From Candidatus Zixiibacteriota bacterium (GTDB lineage Bacteria; Zixibacteria; MSB-5A5; UBA10806; 4484-95): a DNA stretch of 64,000 bases. Of the stretch, positions 30,380 through 40,188 are shown piece after piece. Made by a program: the position numbers and the translations under genes. The notes under the pieces were generated by a model that saw nothing but the letters and a program-made list of their open reading frames with translations, ran no database searches and was not told where the DNA came from. Where the stretch lies: NCBI GenBank assembly GCA_024231855.1, contig JAAEQD010000381.1, positions 1-64,000 of the forward strand. Reading direction: 5' to 3'. Within the stretch, counting starts at the first letter, position 1; each line of letters opens with the position of its first letter.

Positions 30380-31153
30380 ATGGCAAACATACATAAAACC
30401 GCCCTGGTGGCCAACCCGGAACTTCTGCCGGATAGCGTGACTGTTGGTCCTTATTCGGTTATCGAAGAGGATGTTACGATTGCCGAGAACGTCTGGATCG
30501 ATTCGCATGTCTCGATCAAGTCGGGCGCGCGAATCGGGCCGGGCTGCAAGATCCATCACGGCGCCGCAATTTCCGGCCCTCCCCAGGACATGAAATTCGC
30601 GGGTGAGAAAACCGAACTGATAATCGGCGCGAATTGCACATTCCGCGAATTCACCACGATGAATCGCGGCACAATTGCTCACGGCAAAACCGAAATCGGC
30701 GATAATTGCCTGTTTATGGCTTATACTCATGTGGCTCACGATTGCCTGGTCGGTTCGAATGTGATCGTCGCAAACCTGGTTAACATGGGCGGCCATGTCG
30801 TAATCGATGATTGGGCTTTTCTCGGCGGCGGCACGGTGATCCATCAATTCTGCCATATAGGCGAACATATGATGGTAGGCGGCGGCTTCCGGATCGCCCA
30901 GGATGTTATTCCCTACAGCCTGGTGGCCGGTTTTCCGATTAGTTGCCGGGGGTTGAATATAACCGGACTCACCCGTCGCAATTTCAGCCCGGATACGATT
31001 TCGAAATTGAAATCAGCTTTTAATATCTTATTGAATAAAAAATTAAAAACAACGGACGCGCTGGTTAAAATCGAAAACGAGGTTGAGCTAATTCCGGAAG
31101 TTAAAAAAGTAGTCGATTTCATTCGTACCTCGGAAAGAGGGGTGATCAAATAG
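30380..31153 (+). CDS. lpxA: Acyl-ACP--UDP-GlcNAc O-acyltransferase
   Basis: First step of lipid A synthesis, cytoplasmic. 257 aa. The left-handed beta-helix hexapeptide repeats are clear (VTIAENVWIDSHVSIKSGARIG and on). The catalytic base is His120 in THVAHDC. The C-terminal helical domain starts at GLNITGLTRRNFSPDTISKLK. The next gene is a Gfo/Idh oxidoreductase and then lpxB. In some bacteria this order goes with an amino-sugar (GlcNAc3N) lipid A, so the true substrate could be the 3-amino derivative; this is inferred from context only. Its stop TAG is shared with the start region of the next gene (ATAG, 31150-31153). Confidence 0.95.
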   Translation: MANIHKTALVANPELLPDSVTVGPYSVIEEDVTIAENVWIDSHVSIKSGARIGPGCKIHHGAAISGPPQDMKFAGEKTELIIGANCTFREFTTMNRGTIAHGKTEIGDNCLFMAYTHVAHDCLVGSNVIVANLVNMGGHVVIDDWAFLGGGTVIHQFCHIGEHMMVGGGFRIAQDVIPYSLVAGFPISCRGLNITGLTRRNFSPDTISKLKSAFNILLNKKLKTTDALVKIENEVELIPEVKKVVDFIRTSERGVIK

Positions 31154-32133
31154 TTAAAATTGGCTTATTAGGCTGCGGCCATATGGGGAAATTTCATGCC
31201 TCTAAATTGGCCGCGATACCAGAAATCGATTTTGTCGCTTGCCACGATAAGATTACCGATAAAGCAACGGCGATCGCCGATGAACACGGCTGCCGGGTAT
31301 TCGACTTGACCACCGATTTCCTCGATGAGGTCGAGGCCGTCATAATCGCGGTACCCACGCAATATCATCTTCAAGCCTCGTTGCCGTTTCTCGAGCATGG
31401 CATAGCGGTGCTTCTGGAAAAACCGATTGCCCCCGATATCGAATCCGCCAAAGAACTGGTAAAAACCGCCAACGATCACAAGGCTATCCTGCAGATCGGC
31501 CATAGCGAGAGATTCAACCCGGTATTTCGGGCGGCCCGCGACCGGATTAATACACCTCGCTTTATAGAAACTCACCGGCTGGCCCCGTTTAAGGGCCGCG
31601 GCCATGATGTGGCCGTAATTCTCGATTTGATGATTCACGATATCGACCTGCTTCTGGATTTAACCGGTTCGGAACCGACCTCGATAGAGGCGGCCGGGGT
31701 CGGAGTGATCACCGAGACAGCCGATATTGTCAACGCCCGCCTGACTTTTCCCACCGGCTGCGTGGCTAATATCACATCCAGCCGTATATCGATAAAAGAG
31801 ATGCGGAAGTTGCGGGTTTTCCAGAAGTCGGGGTACACCTCAATGGATCTGGCTAAGGCCGAGTTGGAATCGTACAGCCTCGTCGATCCCGAATCAGCCC
31901 GGGCAAAGCAGGCCGGGATTTTCTCGAAATTCAGCCTTCCAGATGGCCGGGTAATCGTGCGGGAAAATATCGAGATTCCCCGCGAGGATAACCTTCAAAG
32001 CGAAATCTTATCGTTTATTGAAACCATAAAAGGCGAACATCCACCGATAGTATCGGGTGAGGCGGGACTTTCGGCATTGAAAGTCGCCAAACATATCGAA
32101 GAGCTTTGCGCTCAATATCAGAAAACACTATGA
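31150..32133 (+). CDS. Gfo/Idh/MocA oxidoreductase between lpxA and lpxB, ATA start
   Basis: NAD(P)-dependent sugar oxidoreductase. The Rossmann motif GLLGCGHMGKFHASKL is at the N-terminus, EKPIAPDIESAKELV holds the family EKP motif, and GHSERFNPVFRAA follows. The first ATG (31183) falls inside the Rossmann loop and would delete the first strand. The frame extends upstream as VKIGLLGCG to ATA at 31150, with GAGGGG 7 nt upstream, overlapping the lpxA stop as ATAG. I therefore place the start at ATA (327 aa). Position suggests a GnnA-like UDP-GlcNAc 3-dehydrogenase for lipid A, but no GnnB aminotransferase is present in the window. It overlaps lpxB by 4 nt. Confidence 0.85.
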   Translation: MVKIGLLGCGHMGKFHASKLAAIPEIDFVACHDKITDKATAIADEHGCRVFDLTTDFLDEVEAVIIAVPTQYHLQASLPFLEHGIAVLLEKPIAPDIESAKELVKTANDHKAILQIGHSERFNPVFRAARDRINTPRFIETHRLAPFKGRGHDVAVILDLMIHDIDLLLDLTGSEPTSIEAAGVGVITETADIVNARLTFPTGCVANITSSRISIKEMRKLRVFQKSGYTSMDLAKAELESYSLVDPESARAKQAGIFSKFSLPDGRVIVRENIEIPREDNLQSEILSFIETIKGEHPPIVSGEAGLSALKVAKHIEELCAQYQKTL

Positions 32134-33263
32134 CCAATATTCTAATCATAGCGGGCGAGGCATCAGGTGACACGCTTGGCGCCGGTTTTATCAATGAATA
32201 TTTGAAGCTTCAGCCCGACACATCTTTTTTCGGCCTGGGCGGCGACAAGATGGCCTCCGCCGGAGTCGAGTTATCGTATCATATCAGGGACCTGGCCTTC
32301 CTGGGATTCTGGGAGGTCGTCAAAAACATCCGTTTTATTAACAAAGTCGAAAAAGATATCCTCGAGCGGGTGGATAAAATCAAACCCCGGATGGCGGTCT
32401 TGATCGACTACCCCGGATTCAACCTTCGCCTGGCTCCCAAATTAAAACAACGCGGGATCAGGGTATTTTACTATATCAGCCCTCAGGTTTGGGCCTGGGG
32501 AGCAAAGCGAGTTGGCAAGATCAAGGCCAATGTCGATTATATGGCCACGATTTTCGAGTTCGAGAAGGAGATATACGAGAAGGCCGACGTACCGGTGAAA
32601 TGGGTAGGCCATCCGCTTTTGGATGAGATAAGTGTCTCATTGAATGAAAGCGAATTCCGGCGACAACTCGCGCTTAACGACAATGATATTCCAATCGGCC
32701 TCTTCCCCGGCTCGCGGATTCAGGAAGTCGGGCGAATTCTGCCGGAAATGCTTGGCGCTTTGAAGATGATGATGTCGGAACGGCCTGAGATTAAAGGCGT
32801 AATCGGTAAAGCCCCGACGTTGGACAAATCAATCTATAAGGATTTGATTGAGCAAAGCGGTTGCAAAGCAATGATTTACAACGGCCAGAATTACGATTTG
32901 ATGGCCCATGCCCGGCTGAATCTGGTCTGCTCCGGGACGGCGACGCTGGAATGCGCGATTATCGGTACACCGATGATCGTCGTGTATAAAACATCTCTGG
33001 TAACCTATTTGATCGCTCGTAATCTGATCAGGATTCCACATATCGGCATGGTCAATGTGGTAGCCGGCAAAAAAATCGTACCGGAACTGATTCAGGGTGA
33101 TTGTCAGGCGGAGAAAATCGCCGGCGAAAGCTTCAAATATCTCGATGACAGCCAATACAATAATGAAGTTCAAGCACAGCTTTTAAAGATTCGATCGAAG
33201 CTGGGCGAAACCGGCGCGGCAAGGCGGGCGGCGATGGCGGCGGTGGATGTTTTGGGTAGATAA
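32130..33263 (+). CDS. lpxB: Lipid-A-disaccharide synthase
   Basis: Joins UDP-2,3-diacyl-GlcN and lipid X to the lipid A disaccharide. 377 aa, GT-B fold. N-terminal IIAGEASGDTLGAGFI is the family start; then YISPQVWAWGAKRVGKIKANVDYM, VGHPLLDEI, IGLFPGSRIQEVGRILPEML, and SGTATLECAIIGTPMIVVYKTS. The frame opens at 32106, but the ATG at 32130 overlaps the previous stop as ATGA and gives the family N-terminus MTNILIIAGEASGD, so it is preferred. The steps before it (lpxC, lpxD, lpxH/I) are not in this window. Confidence 0.96.
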   Translation: MTNILIIAGEASGDTLGAGFINEYLKLQPDTSFFGLGGDKMASAGVELSYHIRDLAFLGFWEVVKNIRFINKVEKDILERVDKIKPRMAVLIDYPGFNLRLAPKLKQRGIRVFYYISPQVWAWGAKRVGKIKANVDYMATIFEFEKEIYEKADVPVKWVGHPLLDEISVSLNESEFRRQLALNDNDIPIGLFPGSRIQEVGRILPEMLGALKMMMSERPEIKGVIGKAPTLDKSIYKDLIEQSGCKAMIYNGQNYDLMAHARLNLVCSGTATLECAIIGTPMIVVYKTSLVTYLIARNLIRIPHIGMVNVVAGKKIVPELIQGDCQAEKIAGESFKYLDDSQYNNEVQAQLLKIRSKLGETGAARRAAMAAVDVLGR

Positions 33264-33295
33264 ATACCAAGTGAATAAGAAAAGTATTAATCACA

Positions 33296-33826
33296 GTGAA
33301 AAGATTTAAGAAAACATCTATCTTCACGGCGACTATTATACTTGTTTTGGGTGGGTTTCTAACCTGGGCAAATCGACCATATTCTTCCCTACCGAATAGT
33401 ACTGAAGCTGATCAAGTAGTTGTATTCAAACAACAGAGAATAATGAGACTTTTATACGATGGGAAAACCCTTCGAGAATATCAGATTGCTTTAGGGGATA
33501 ATCCTGAAGGGCATAAGCAATTCGAGGGCGATGAACGAACTCCAGAGGGCACTTATAGTCTGGATTATCGTAATCCCAATAGCGAGTTTCATCTTTCTTA
33601 CCATATATCCTACCCTAATGCGGATGATCGCCGAACAGCAGAATTAGCCGCACGTGACTCCGGCGGCAATATAATGGTACACGGAATCCGAAATGGTTTT
33701 GGATGGATCGGTTGCTTACACAGATTCACCGACTGGACTGATGGTTGCATTGCAATTAAAAATCAGGAAATGACAGAATTTTGGCAAGTAGTACCTGTGG
33801 GAACATCTATCGAAATCAATCCTTAG
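33296..33826 (+). CDS. L,D-transpeptidase (YkuD family)
   Basis: 176 aa. A basic/hydrophobic N-terminus (KRFKKTSIFTATIILVLGGFLTWA) anchors or exports it. The catalytic domain follows: RTPEGTYSLDYRNPNS, then IMVHG and WTDGCIAIKN, holding the His and the nucleophilic Cys of the YkuD motif. The family crosslinks or anchors peptidoglycan; short YafK/ErfK-like members may instead be hydrolases. The start is GTG. It lies inside the lipid A region but is more A+T-rich than lpxB and its neighbours and has its own flanking non-coding DNA, so it may be an insertion into the cluster. Confidence 0.88.
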   Translation: MKRFKKTSIFTATIILVLGGFLTWANRPYSSLPNSTEADQVVVFKQQRIMRLLYDGKTLREYQIALGDNPEGHKQFEGDERTPEGTYSLDYRNPNSEFHLSYHISYPNADDRRTAELAARDSGGNIMVHGIRNGFGWIGCLHRFTDWTDGCIAIKNQEMTEFWQVVPVGTSIEINP

Positions 33827-33921
33827 TAAAAAGACAGAACTAACCGCCAAAGAAAGCGTAATTGAGTCTCACCGCTTCTCTATATGCTTTAAAATATCAC
33901 CTCTCAGTCCCCACAATCAAA

Positions 33922-33950
33922 TTGACTTTGCCCCCAATAAAACCTAATAT
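33922..33950 (+). promoter_or_regulatory. Promoter of the acyltransferase-waaA-lpxK operon
   Basis: TTGACT (33922-33927), a 17-nt spacer, TAATAT (33945-33950), and the ATG 8 nt later at 33959. The leader is near zero and has no Shine-Dalgarno site. Confidence 0.6.
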
Positions 33951-33958
33951 AGTTTTCT

Positions 33959-34609
33959 ATGACTGAAATACCTTTTACATTCTGGCAAAGAATTCAGCTA
34001 TCTGTAGCCGGCTGGCTTGGGCCGTTAATGTTAAAGGCCCTCGGCATGACCTGGCGGGTATCGGTTGACGATCAATACAATGTCCGTGCCCGGCGGAAAA
34101 AGACCGCCAAACGGATATATTGTTTCTGGCATAACCGGCTTGTGGGCCTGGCCTATACCCAGAGGTTTAAAAATGTCGGAATACTGATCTCGTCTCATTT
34201 CGACGGTGAAATTATAGCCAGGATAGTCGAACGTATGGGTTATTATCCTTTGCGAGGTTCGTCTACCCGGGGAGGTTCCGCCGGGCTTTTAGCGATGCTT
34301 AAATCGGAAAAAGTCTGGCATCTGGCCTTAACCGTGGATGGCCCCCGCGGCCCTAAGGAAGTGGTCAAGCCCGGCGCCATATTCCTGGCGGCAAAATCGG
34401 CTTTGCAAATCGTGCCTATTTCTTGTGACAGCACCCGCAAATGGGTGTTCCCATCCTGGGACAATTTCGAAGTGCCCAAGCCTTTCGCGAAAGTAAAGGT
34501 AACTTTAGGCAAACCGATCACGGTGAAAAATATAACCGGGCATGAACAGATCAGAAGCCAGACCGATAACCTGGCCAGAGTTTTAAACGAGATTGGAAAA
34601 TGTACCTAG
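33959..34609 (+). CDS. DUF374 lysophospholipid-acyltransferase-like protein
   Basis: 216 aa. Signature elements of the DUF374 group of LPLATs: IYCFWHNRLVGLAY (a HxxxxD-like acyltransferase region with the conserved HN), SSHFDGEIIARIVERMG, RGSSTRGGSAGLLAML, and DGPRGPKEVVKPGAIFLAAKSALQIVPIS. A role in adding a secondary acyl chain to lipid A is likely because it sits directly before waaA and lpxK, but this is inferred. It overlaps waaA by 10 nt. The gene uses the near-leaderless promoter at 33922-33950. Confidence 0.87.
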   Translation: MTEIPFTFWQRIQLSVAGWLGPLMLKALGMTWRVSVDDQYNVRARRKKTAKRIYCFWHNRLVGLAYTQRFKNVGILISSHFDGEIIARIVERMGYYPLRGSSTRGGSAGLLAMLKSEKVWHLALTVDGPRGPKEVVKPGAIFLAAKSALQIVPISCDSTRKWVFPSWDNFEVPKPFAKVKVTLGKPITVKNITGHEQIRSQTDNLARVLNEIGKCT

Positions 34610-35853
34610 CTTATCAAATACTCTTCATAGTTTTTCTAATAATCACCGGGCCTTATCTCGTGATTCGCGCGATCGCCGGGGGGCATGGCGTGAAGCAGCG
34701 ATTGGGATTTTGGAATTTCACGCCCGATGACAGGAAAACGGTTTGGTTTCACGCCGCCTCGATGGGTGAATTAAAAGTCATATCGTGCATACTCCCCGAA
34801 TTACTCACTTCTAATCCTGATCTGAGAATCATAATTACGACTATTACTAAAACGGGCAAAACCAAAGCCGAACAATTATTCGATCCAATAGAAGTATATT
34901 ATCTTCCACTGGATCTGAAATGTTGCGTAAACAGGGTACTTCGAACAGTTAAGCCCTCGATGCTGGTACTGGTGGAAACAGAACTCTGGCCAATTTTAAT
35001 CCGCCAGGCATCACGCCATAACGTGAAAATCGCCACGGTTAATGCTCGAATTTCTCATAAATCTTATCGCTTCTACAAGCTGACTAAAGCTTTATTCTCT
35101 TCGGCTCTGCGCAATATCGAATTGATAATAGCCCAAACGGATGATGACGCCTCAAGATTTAAAAAGCTGGGAGCGAAACCCGATCTGGTGGTGACCTATG
35201 GTAATATCAAATTCGATCAGGTTCTCGATAAAAATCCCCGACCGCCGGCTAAGGTAATCAAGGATTTTCTCAATCATGACGGCCGCTTCGTTTTCATTGC
35301 CGGATCGATTAGAACAGGTGAGTTTCAGAGCGTTTTAAAAGCAATCACCAAAGCGCTGAAAAGCAATGTTGAACTTAAAGTCGTAATCGCCCCCAGGCAT
35401 ATGAAGGATATTGGTCTTTTGGAGACCTGCTTAAAATCGTTTAGTTTGGGTTATATAAAAAGATCGGAATTGCCCGCTGCCGAAAGCAGAGCGGCTGTAA
35501 TGATACTTGATACGATGGGCGAACTCGGCGGCCTGTATAGCTATGCCAATCTGGCTTTTGTCGGCGGTTCGTTGATCAAAATAGGCGGTCATGATCCACT
35601 TGAACCCGCTTCCGCCGGATGTATGGTCTGCTTTGGCCCACATATGGATAATTCATTGATGTTCGCGAACTTACTCGTGGATTCCGGCGGCGCAACTTAT
35701 ATAAAAAACAGCGATGAACTGTTAAGTTTAATTATGAAACTGGCCGGAGACAATAATCTATCATCGACAATGGGCAGGAAAGCGTATCAGGCGGTATTGG
35801 ATCACTCCGGAGTATCCGCCAGAACCGCCCGGAAGCTTCTGGAGCTAATCTAG
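34600..35853 (+). CDS. waaA: Kdo transferase
   Basis: Adds Kdo to lipid A precursors at the inner membrane. 417 aa. An N-terminal membrane anchor (AYQILFIVFLIITGPYLVI) is followed by VWFHAASMGELKVI, the ASxGE acceptor-side motif with the catalytic Glu, then LVLVETELWPILI and ATVNARISHKSYRFYK, and in the C-terminal GT-B half GGSLIKIGGHDPLEPASAG. These are standard WaaA motifs. The number of Kdo units transferred cannot be told. lpxK follows directly: the waaA stop TAG is immediately before the lpxK ATG. Confidence 0.96.
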   Translation: MYLAYQILFIVFLIITGPYLVIRAIAGGHGVKQRLGFWNFTPDDRKTVWFHAASMGELKVISCILPELLTSNPDLRIIITTITKTGKTKAEQLFDPIEVYYLPLDLKCCVNRVLRTVKPSMLVLVETELWPILIRQASRHNVKIATVNARISHKSYRFYKLTKALFSSALRNIELIIAQTDDDASRFKKLGAKPDLVVTYGNIKFDQVLDKNPRPPAKVIKDFLNHDGRFVFIAGSIRTGEFQSVLKAITKALKSNVELKVVIAPRHMKDIGLLETCLKSFSLGYIKRSELPAAESRAAVMILDTMGELGGLYSYANLAFVGGSLIKIGGHDPLEPASAGCMVCFGPHMDNSLMFANLLVDSGGATYIKNSDELLSLIMKLAGDNNLSSTMGRKAYQAVLDHSGVSARTARKLLELI

Positions 35854-36870
35854 ATGGAAGTTTTCGTTCGATTGATTCTCTGGAAATTTTCGCTTATCTA
35901 TCGCCTGGGTATTTTTATATGGGACCAGTATTGGCGAAAAGGCCGTAAAGTAAAACTTGCCTGTAAGGTGATTTCAATTGGCAATATTACGGTGGGCGGC
36001 ACAGGAAAAACGCCAATCGCATCACTATTAGCTAATCTGTCCGCTGAGAATGGCCATAATACCGCGATTGTCGCCAGAGGATACAAACGTCAGGCCAAGG
36101 GATTAACTGAAGTCTCAAATAATTCGAGCTGGCTCGAAGTTGGTGATGAACCATTGGAAGTTTATCAAAATACCAGGGGTGTTAGGGTTTATGTAGATGA
36201 ATCGAAAACCAGGTCGGCGATTAAAGCGGCCGAAAATGGCGCCCGGGTTGTATTTGTCGACGATGGATTTCAGCATCGCAAACTACATAGAGACATTGAT
36301 ATCGTCTGCCTCGATTGGTCAAAACCATTCGGCCCGGGCGGTATGCTGCCGCTTGGACATCTCAGGGAACCATTGAAATCCCTGAATCGGGCGGACATTT
36401 TGGTTTGGACATCATATGATGAAAATAGTTTCCCCAACCGGGATTCGCTCATATTCAGGCCGGAGCTTGATCAGTATTACTCCTCATTCTCCATCACCGG
36501 TTTCATCGATATTAAATCTAACGAGCACAAGACCATAGAGGAATTCAACGGACGGTCGGTGATCGCTTTTTGTGGATTAGGGAATCCCGACAGGTTTCAA
36601 AGAGCCCTGGCGCGTATCGATCTGATCCCCGAAGAAATCGTAACTTTCGCGGATCACTATCGCTATAATCAAAACGATATCGATAAACTTATCGGGCAAG
36701 CCGGAACTCTCGATGCCGATTGTCTAGTCTGTACTAACAAGGACGCGGTAAAAATTCGGGGTTTTGATTTTGGCGATTATGATGTATATTCGGCGGAGTT
36801 AGAGATTAGTATCACGGATGAAGAAGGCAACGATCGCTTAGAGGATTTGAGGAGGCAATTGGGTATATGA
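35854..36870 (+). CDS. lpxK: Tetraacyldisaccharide 4'-kinase
   Basis: Phosphorylates lipid A precursor at the 4' position. 338 aa. Walker A ISIGNITVGGTGKTPIASLLA, then FVDDGFQHRKLHRDIDIVCL (the DDGFQH motif with catalytic Asp/His), and PFGPGGMLPLGHLREPLKSL. The N-terminus has a short hydrophobic helix for membrane association (ILWKFSLIYRLGIFIW). It starts immediately after the waaA stop (35851-35853) with no gap and overlaps nadB by 4 nt (ATGA, 36867-36870). Confidence 0.96.
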   Translation: MEVFVRLILWKFSLIYRLGIFIWDQYWRKGRKVKLACKVISIGNITVGGTGKTPIASLLANLSAENGHNTAIVARGYKRQAKGLTEVSNNSSWLEVGDEPLEVYQNTRGVRVYVDESKTRSAIKAAENGARVVFVDDGFQHRKLHRDIDIVCLDWSKPFGPGGMLPLGHLREPLKSLNRADILVWTSYDENSFPNRDSLIFRPELDQYYSSFSITGFIDIKSNEHKTIEEFNGRSVIAFCGLGNPDRFQRALARIDLIPEEIVTFADHYRYNQNDIDKLIGQAGTLDADCLVCTNKDAVKIRGFDFGDYDVYSAELEISITDEEGNDRLEDLRRQLGI

Positions 36871-38477
36871 GCAAGGAATACGATATACTGATTATCGGTT
36901 CGGGAATTGCCGGATTGATGTACGCTCTAAAAGTATCCAGGCTGGGCAAAGTCGCGATTATCACCAAGAAGAATCGAATGGACACATCAACTAACTACGC
37001 CCAGGGAGGTATCGCCTCTGTTTTCTCCAAGACCGATAGTTTTGAAAACCATATCCAGGACACACTTCGGGTTGGCTGCGGATTATCGAATCCCACGGTT
37101 GTCAAGAAAGCGGTCGAATCGGGACCCAAGTTTATCAAGGAGTTAGCCGCGTTGGGAGTTGATTTCACTCATCGCCGCGGTATATTCGATCTGGGCCGTG
37201 AAGGCGGGCACTCACACAAACGTGTCGTTCATTCCGCCGATCATACCGGACGTAATATCGAAAGCGCCCTGCTGACCGCCTTAGCCCGGCGAAAGAATAT
37301 CGATCTCTATGAAAACCATACCGCTATCGATATCATAACGCAATATCACGCCGGCCGAGATATCCCGAGAAGCGGGCCGAGCTGTTTTGGAATGTATGTT
37401 TACGATAACCGTCATGATAAAGTCGAAATTTTTAGCGCCCGCCTGACTATGCTGGCTACCGGTGGCGCGGGCTACGTTTATCAGCATACGACCAACCCGG
37501 ATATCGCTACCGGCGATGGAGTGGCGATGGCATATCGGGCCGGGGCGAAAATCGCCAACCTGGAATTCGTCCAATTTCATCCAACGCGGTTATACTCCAG
37601 CGAGGAGGAACCTTTCCTGATTACCGAAGCCGTTCGCGGCGAGGGCGGCCGCTTGATATCGACCGACGGCAGTCGGTTCATGGAGGGCCGCCACGAGATG
37701 AAAGAGCTGGCCCCTCGCGATGTGGTCGCCAGGGCTATCGATATGATATTGAAGCAAACCGGTGATGAGCATGTGTATCTGGATATATCTCATCGCGGCC
37801 GCGGATTCATAGAAGAAAGATTCCCGACAATTATGAATAAATGTTTGAGCATAGGTATAGACCCGGCAGTCGAACCGATTCCGGTCGTACCGGCGGCACA
37901 CTATTTCTGTGGTGGAGTAATGGCTAATCTAACCGGTAATACCTCGATAAAATATCTACTGGCGGCCGGCGAAGTTTCCTGCACAGGCATGCACGGGGCA
38001 AATCGCCTGGCTTCGAATTCTCTGCTGGAGGCAGTCGTCTACGCGGATTACGCGTCGAAATGGACGATTAAAAATTTCCGGCATATCAAAAAACGGCGGA
38101 TGCTATCGATTCCAAACTGGGATGAATCGGGAGTATTCGATCATAAGGAATGGGTTGTCGTGTCACACGATTTACAAACTATACGATCGCTGATGTGGAA
38201 CTATGTCGGTATCGTTCGCTCCAATACCAGGCTGAAAAACGCGCTGGATAGATGCAACCTGGTGCGACGGCATATTAAGAAATTTTACAGACAAAACCCT
38301 GTCACAACCGAGGTGTTGCGGCTTCGTAATATCGCCGATGTGGCGGTGATGTTAATTAGATCGGCGCTTGAACGCCGGGAATCACGGGGCCTGCATTACA
38401 ACCTCGATTACCCTAAAGCTGATAATAAAAAATTCAGGCGCAATACCGTGATTCAAAAACATTTTAATAAGGACTAA
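36867..38477 (+). CDS. nadB: L-aspartate oxidase
   Basis: FAD flavoprotein that oxidises aspartate to iminoaspartate for quinolinate/NAD synthesis. 536 aa. Motifs: [18 protein letters not shown] (FAD dinucleotide fold), [73 protein letters not shown], and [15 protein letters not shown]. The C-terminal succinate-dehydrogenase-type helical domain is present to the end. NadA and NadC were not seen in the window. It lies at the end of the lipid A operon with guaA 2 nt downstream, so one transcript may link them. Confidence 0.96.
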   Translation: MSKEYDILIIGSGIAGLMYALKVSRLGKVAIITKKNRMDTSTNYAQGGIASVFSKTDSFENHIQDTLRVGCGLSNPTVVKKAVESGPKFIKELAALGVDFTHRRGIFDLGREGGHSHKRVVHSADHTGRNIESALLTALARRKNIDLYENHTAIDIITQYHAGRDIPRSGPSCFGMYVYDNRHDKVEIFSARLTMLATGGAGYVYQHTTNPDIATGDGVAMAYRAGAKIANLEFVQFHPTRLYSSEEEPFLITEAVRGEGGRLISTDGSRFMEGRHEMKELAPRDVVARAIDMILKQTGDEHVYLDISHRGRGFIEERFPTIMNKCLSIGIDPAVEPIPVVPAAHYFCGGVMANLTGNTSIKYLLAAGEVSCTGMHGANRLASNSLLEAVVYADYASKWTIKNFRHIKKRRMLSIPNWDESGVFDHKEWVVVSHDLQTIRSLMWNYVGIVRSNTRLKNALDRCNLVRRHIKKFYRQNPVTTEVLRLRNIADVAVMLIRSALERRESRGLHYNLDYPKADNKKFRRNTVIQKHFNKD

Positions 38478-38479
38478 CA

Positions 38480-40027
38480 ATGTCGGATAAAATCCTGGTT
38501 CTGGATTTTGGCTCGCAGTATTCACAACTGATAACCAGACGTGTGAGAGAACATAATATTTTCTCCGAGCTGATAAGATATAATACGTCGCCGCCATCGA
38601 AACCGAACGTCAACCTGAAAGGTATAATCCTTTCCGGCGGACCATCATCCGTGCATGACGATGGCGCGCCCCGAATCGATCGGGACTGGCTGAAACTCGG
38701 TATACCGGTTCTGGGAATCTGTTACGGTCTTCAACATATCACGGATATGCTGGGCGGCACCGTGAGACGGGCTAAGAATCGCGAGTACGGACCGGCCAAC
38801 CTCAAGCCGGGATTGAAAAACAAAAAATCGACCTCACCCCTGTTGAAAGGTTTGCCCGGGACCTCGAAAGTCTGGATGAGTCACGGCGATTCGGTTATTA
38901 AGCTGGCCCCGGGATTTGAAACTGTCGCCTCAACCGAAACCTTGAAGCATGCCGTTATCGAGAATCGGGCCGCTGGTCTCTACGCGGTTCAATTTCATCC
39001 CGAGGTCGCCCATACCGAATACGGCAAACAGATACTGACCAATTTCCTTTTCGATATCTGCGGCGCCAAAGCCAACTGGACCGCCGCCTCATTCGCCAAA
39101 ACCGAAATTAAGCGACTCAAAGAAGAGCTGGGTTCAAATAAGGTAATCTGCGCCTTATCCGGCGGCGTTGACTCATCGGTGGTGGCGATGCTTCTTAGCA
39201 GGGCGATCGGCACTAAACTAACCTGTGTCTTTATCAATAACGGACTCTTGCGCCTCAACGAAGCCGATGAGGTCAAACATTCGTTCAAACAGCTAAAGCT
39301 TAATCTGAAATATGTCGATGCTTCCGGGCTGTTTTTAAAACGTCTCAAGGGTATCGCCGATCCCGAACGGAAGCGCAAGATTATCGGCCGCACATTTATC
39401 GAGGTTTTCACCGCCGAAGCGAAAAAGCTCGGCAAGGTCAAATATCTCGCCCAGGGTACGCTCTACCCCGACCTGATCGAATCGATTTCGTTCAGAGGGC
39501 CGTCGGCGACTATCAAATCGCATCACAATGTGGGCGGCTTGCCCAAGCGGATGGGCTTGAAACTGATCGAGCCGCTTAAGGAGTTGTTCAAAGATGAGGT
39601 TCGCGCGGTCGGCTTGAAACTGGGTTTGCCCAAAGCTCTCAATATGCGGCATCCTTTCCCCGGCCCCGGCCTGGCGGTGCGGATTATCGGTTCGATTACC
39701 AAAGAAAGGCTCGAACTTCTGCGGCAGGCCGATGATATCTTTATCAAGGAATTGTACAAGCACAAATTATACGATCAAGCCTGGCAGGCGTTTTGCGTTT
39801 TGTTACCGGTGAAAAGCGTCGGCGTTATGGGTGATGAGCGAACTTATGAGAACGTAGTCGCCCTTCGCGCGGTAACCTCAGTCGATGCCATGACCGCCGA
39901 CTGGGCCCGCTTGCCCAATAATTTCCTGGCCCATGTCTCCAACCGGATAATCAACGAGGTGAAAGGAATCAACCGCGTAGTATACGATATCTCATCCAAG
40001 CCCCCGGCGACTATCGAGTGGGAGTAG
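38480..40027 (+). CDS. guaA: GMP synthase (glutamine-hydrolysing)
   Basis: Converts XMP to GMP. 515 aa, one chain with both parts. The GATase domain has [28 protein letters not shown] (nucleophilic Cys) and [13 protein letters not shown] (His-Glu). The ATP-pyrophosphatase has [15 protein letters not shown] (P-loop), then the C-terminal dimer domain with [16 protein letters not shown] and ending PPATIEWE, the family end. It follows nadB by 2 nt. Confidence 0.97.
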   Translation: MSDKILVLDFGSQYSQLITRRVREHNIFSELIRYNTSPPSKPNVNLKGIILSGGPSSVHDDGAPRIDRDWLKLGIPVLGICYGLQHITDMLGGTVRRAKNREYGPANLKPGLKNKKSTSPLLKGLPGTSKVWMSHGDSVIKLAPGFETVASTETLKHAVIENRAAGLYAVQFHPEVAHTEYGKQILTNFLFDICGAKANWTAASFAKTEIKRLKEELGSNKVICALSGGVDSSVVAMLLSRAIGTKLTCVFINNGLLRLNEADEVKHSFKQLKLNLKYVDASGLFLKRLKGIADPERKRKIIGRTFIEVFTAEAKKLGKVKYLAQGTLYPDLIESISFRGPSATIKSHHNVGGLPKRMGLKLIEPLKELFKDEVRAVGLKLGLPKALNMRHPFPGPGLAVRIIGSITKERLELLRQADDIFIKELYKHKLYDQAWQAFCVLLPVKSVGVMGDERTYENVVALRAVTSVDAMTADWARLPNNFLAHVSNRIINEVKGINRVVYDISSKPPATIEWE

Positions 40028-40091
40028 GGATTAAAACACGGACGAAGGTAATACTGAGTACCGCCGGGATGTGGGGATAGAATAACTGTAA

Positions 40092-40146
40092 GGATAGTTC
40101 ACCAGAACTGTCCGCTCTCTCGGACAGCTCAGTGAGCTGTCCCTAC
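40092..40146. repeat. REP elements upstream of the RAYT gene
   Basis: Two palindromes: GGATAGTTC-ACCA-GAACTGTCC (40092-40113) and, on the minus strand, a GTAG-headed element with stem GGGACAGCTC / GAGCTGTCC (40122-40146). The flanks GCGGACAG and CTGTCCCTAC are shared by the REP inside the transposase gene (40458-40484) and by the one after it. Confidence 0.75.
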
Positions 40147-40188
40147 AGATGGGGCATTAAAAGATAATTATGCTTTTAGAGAAGTAAT

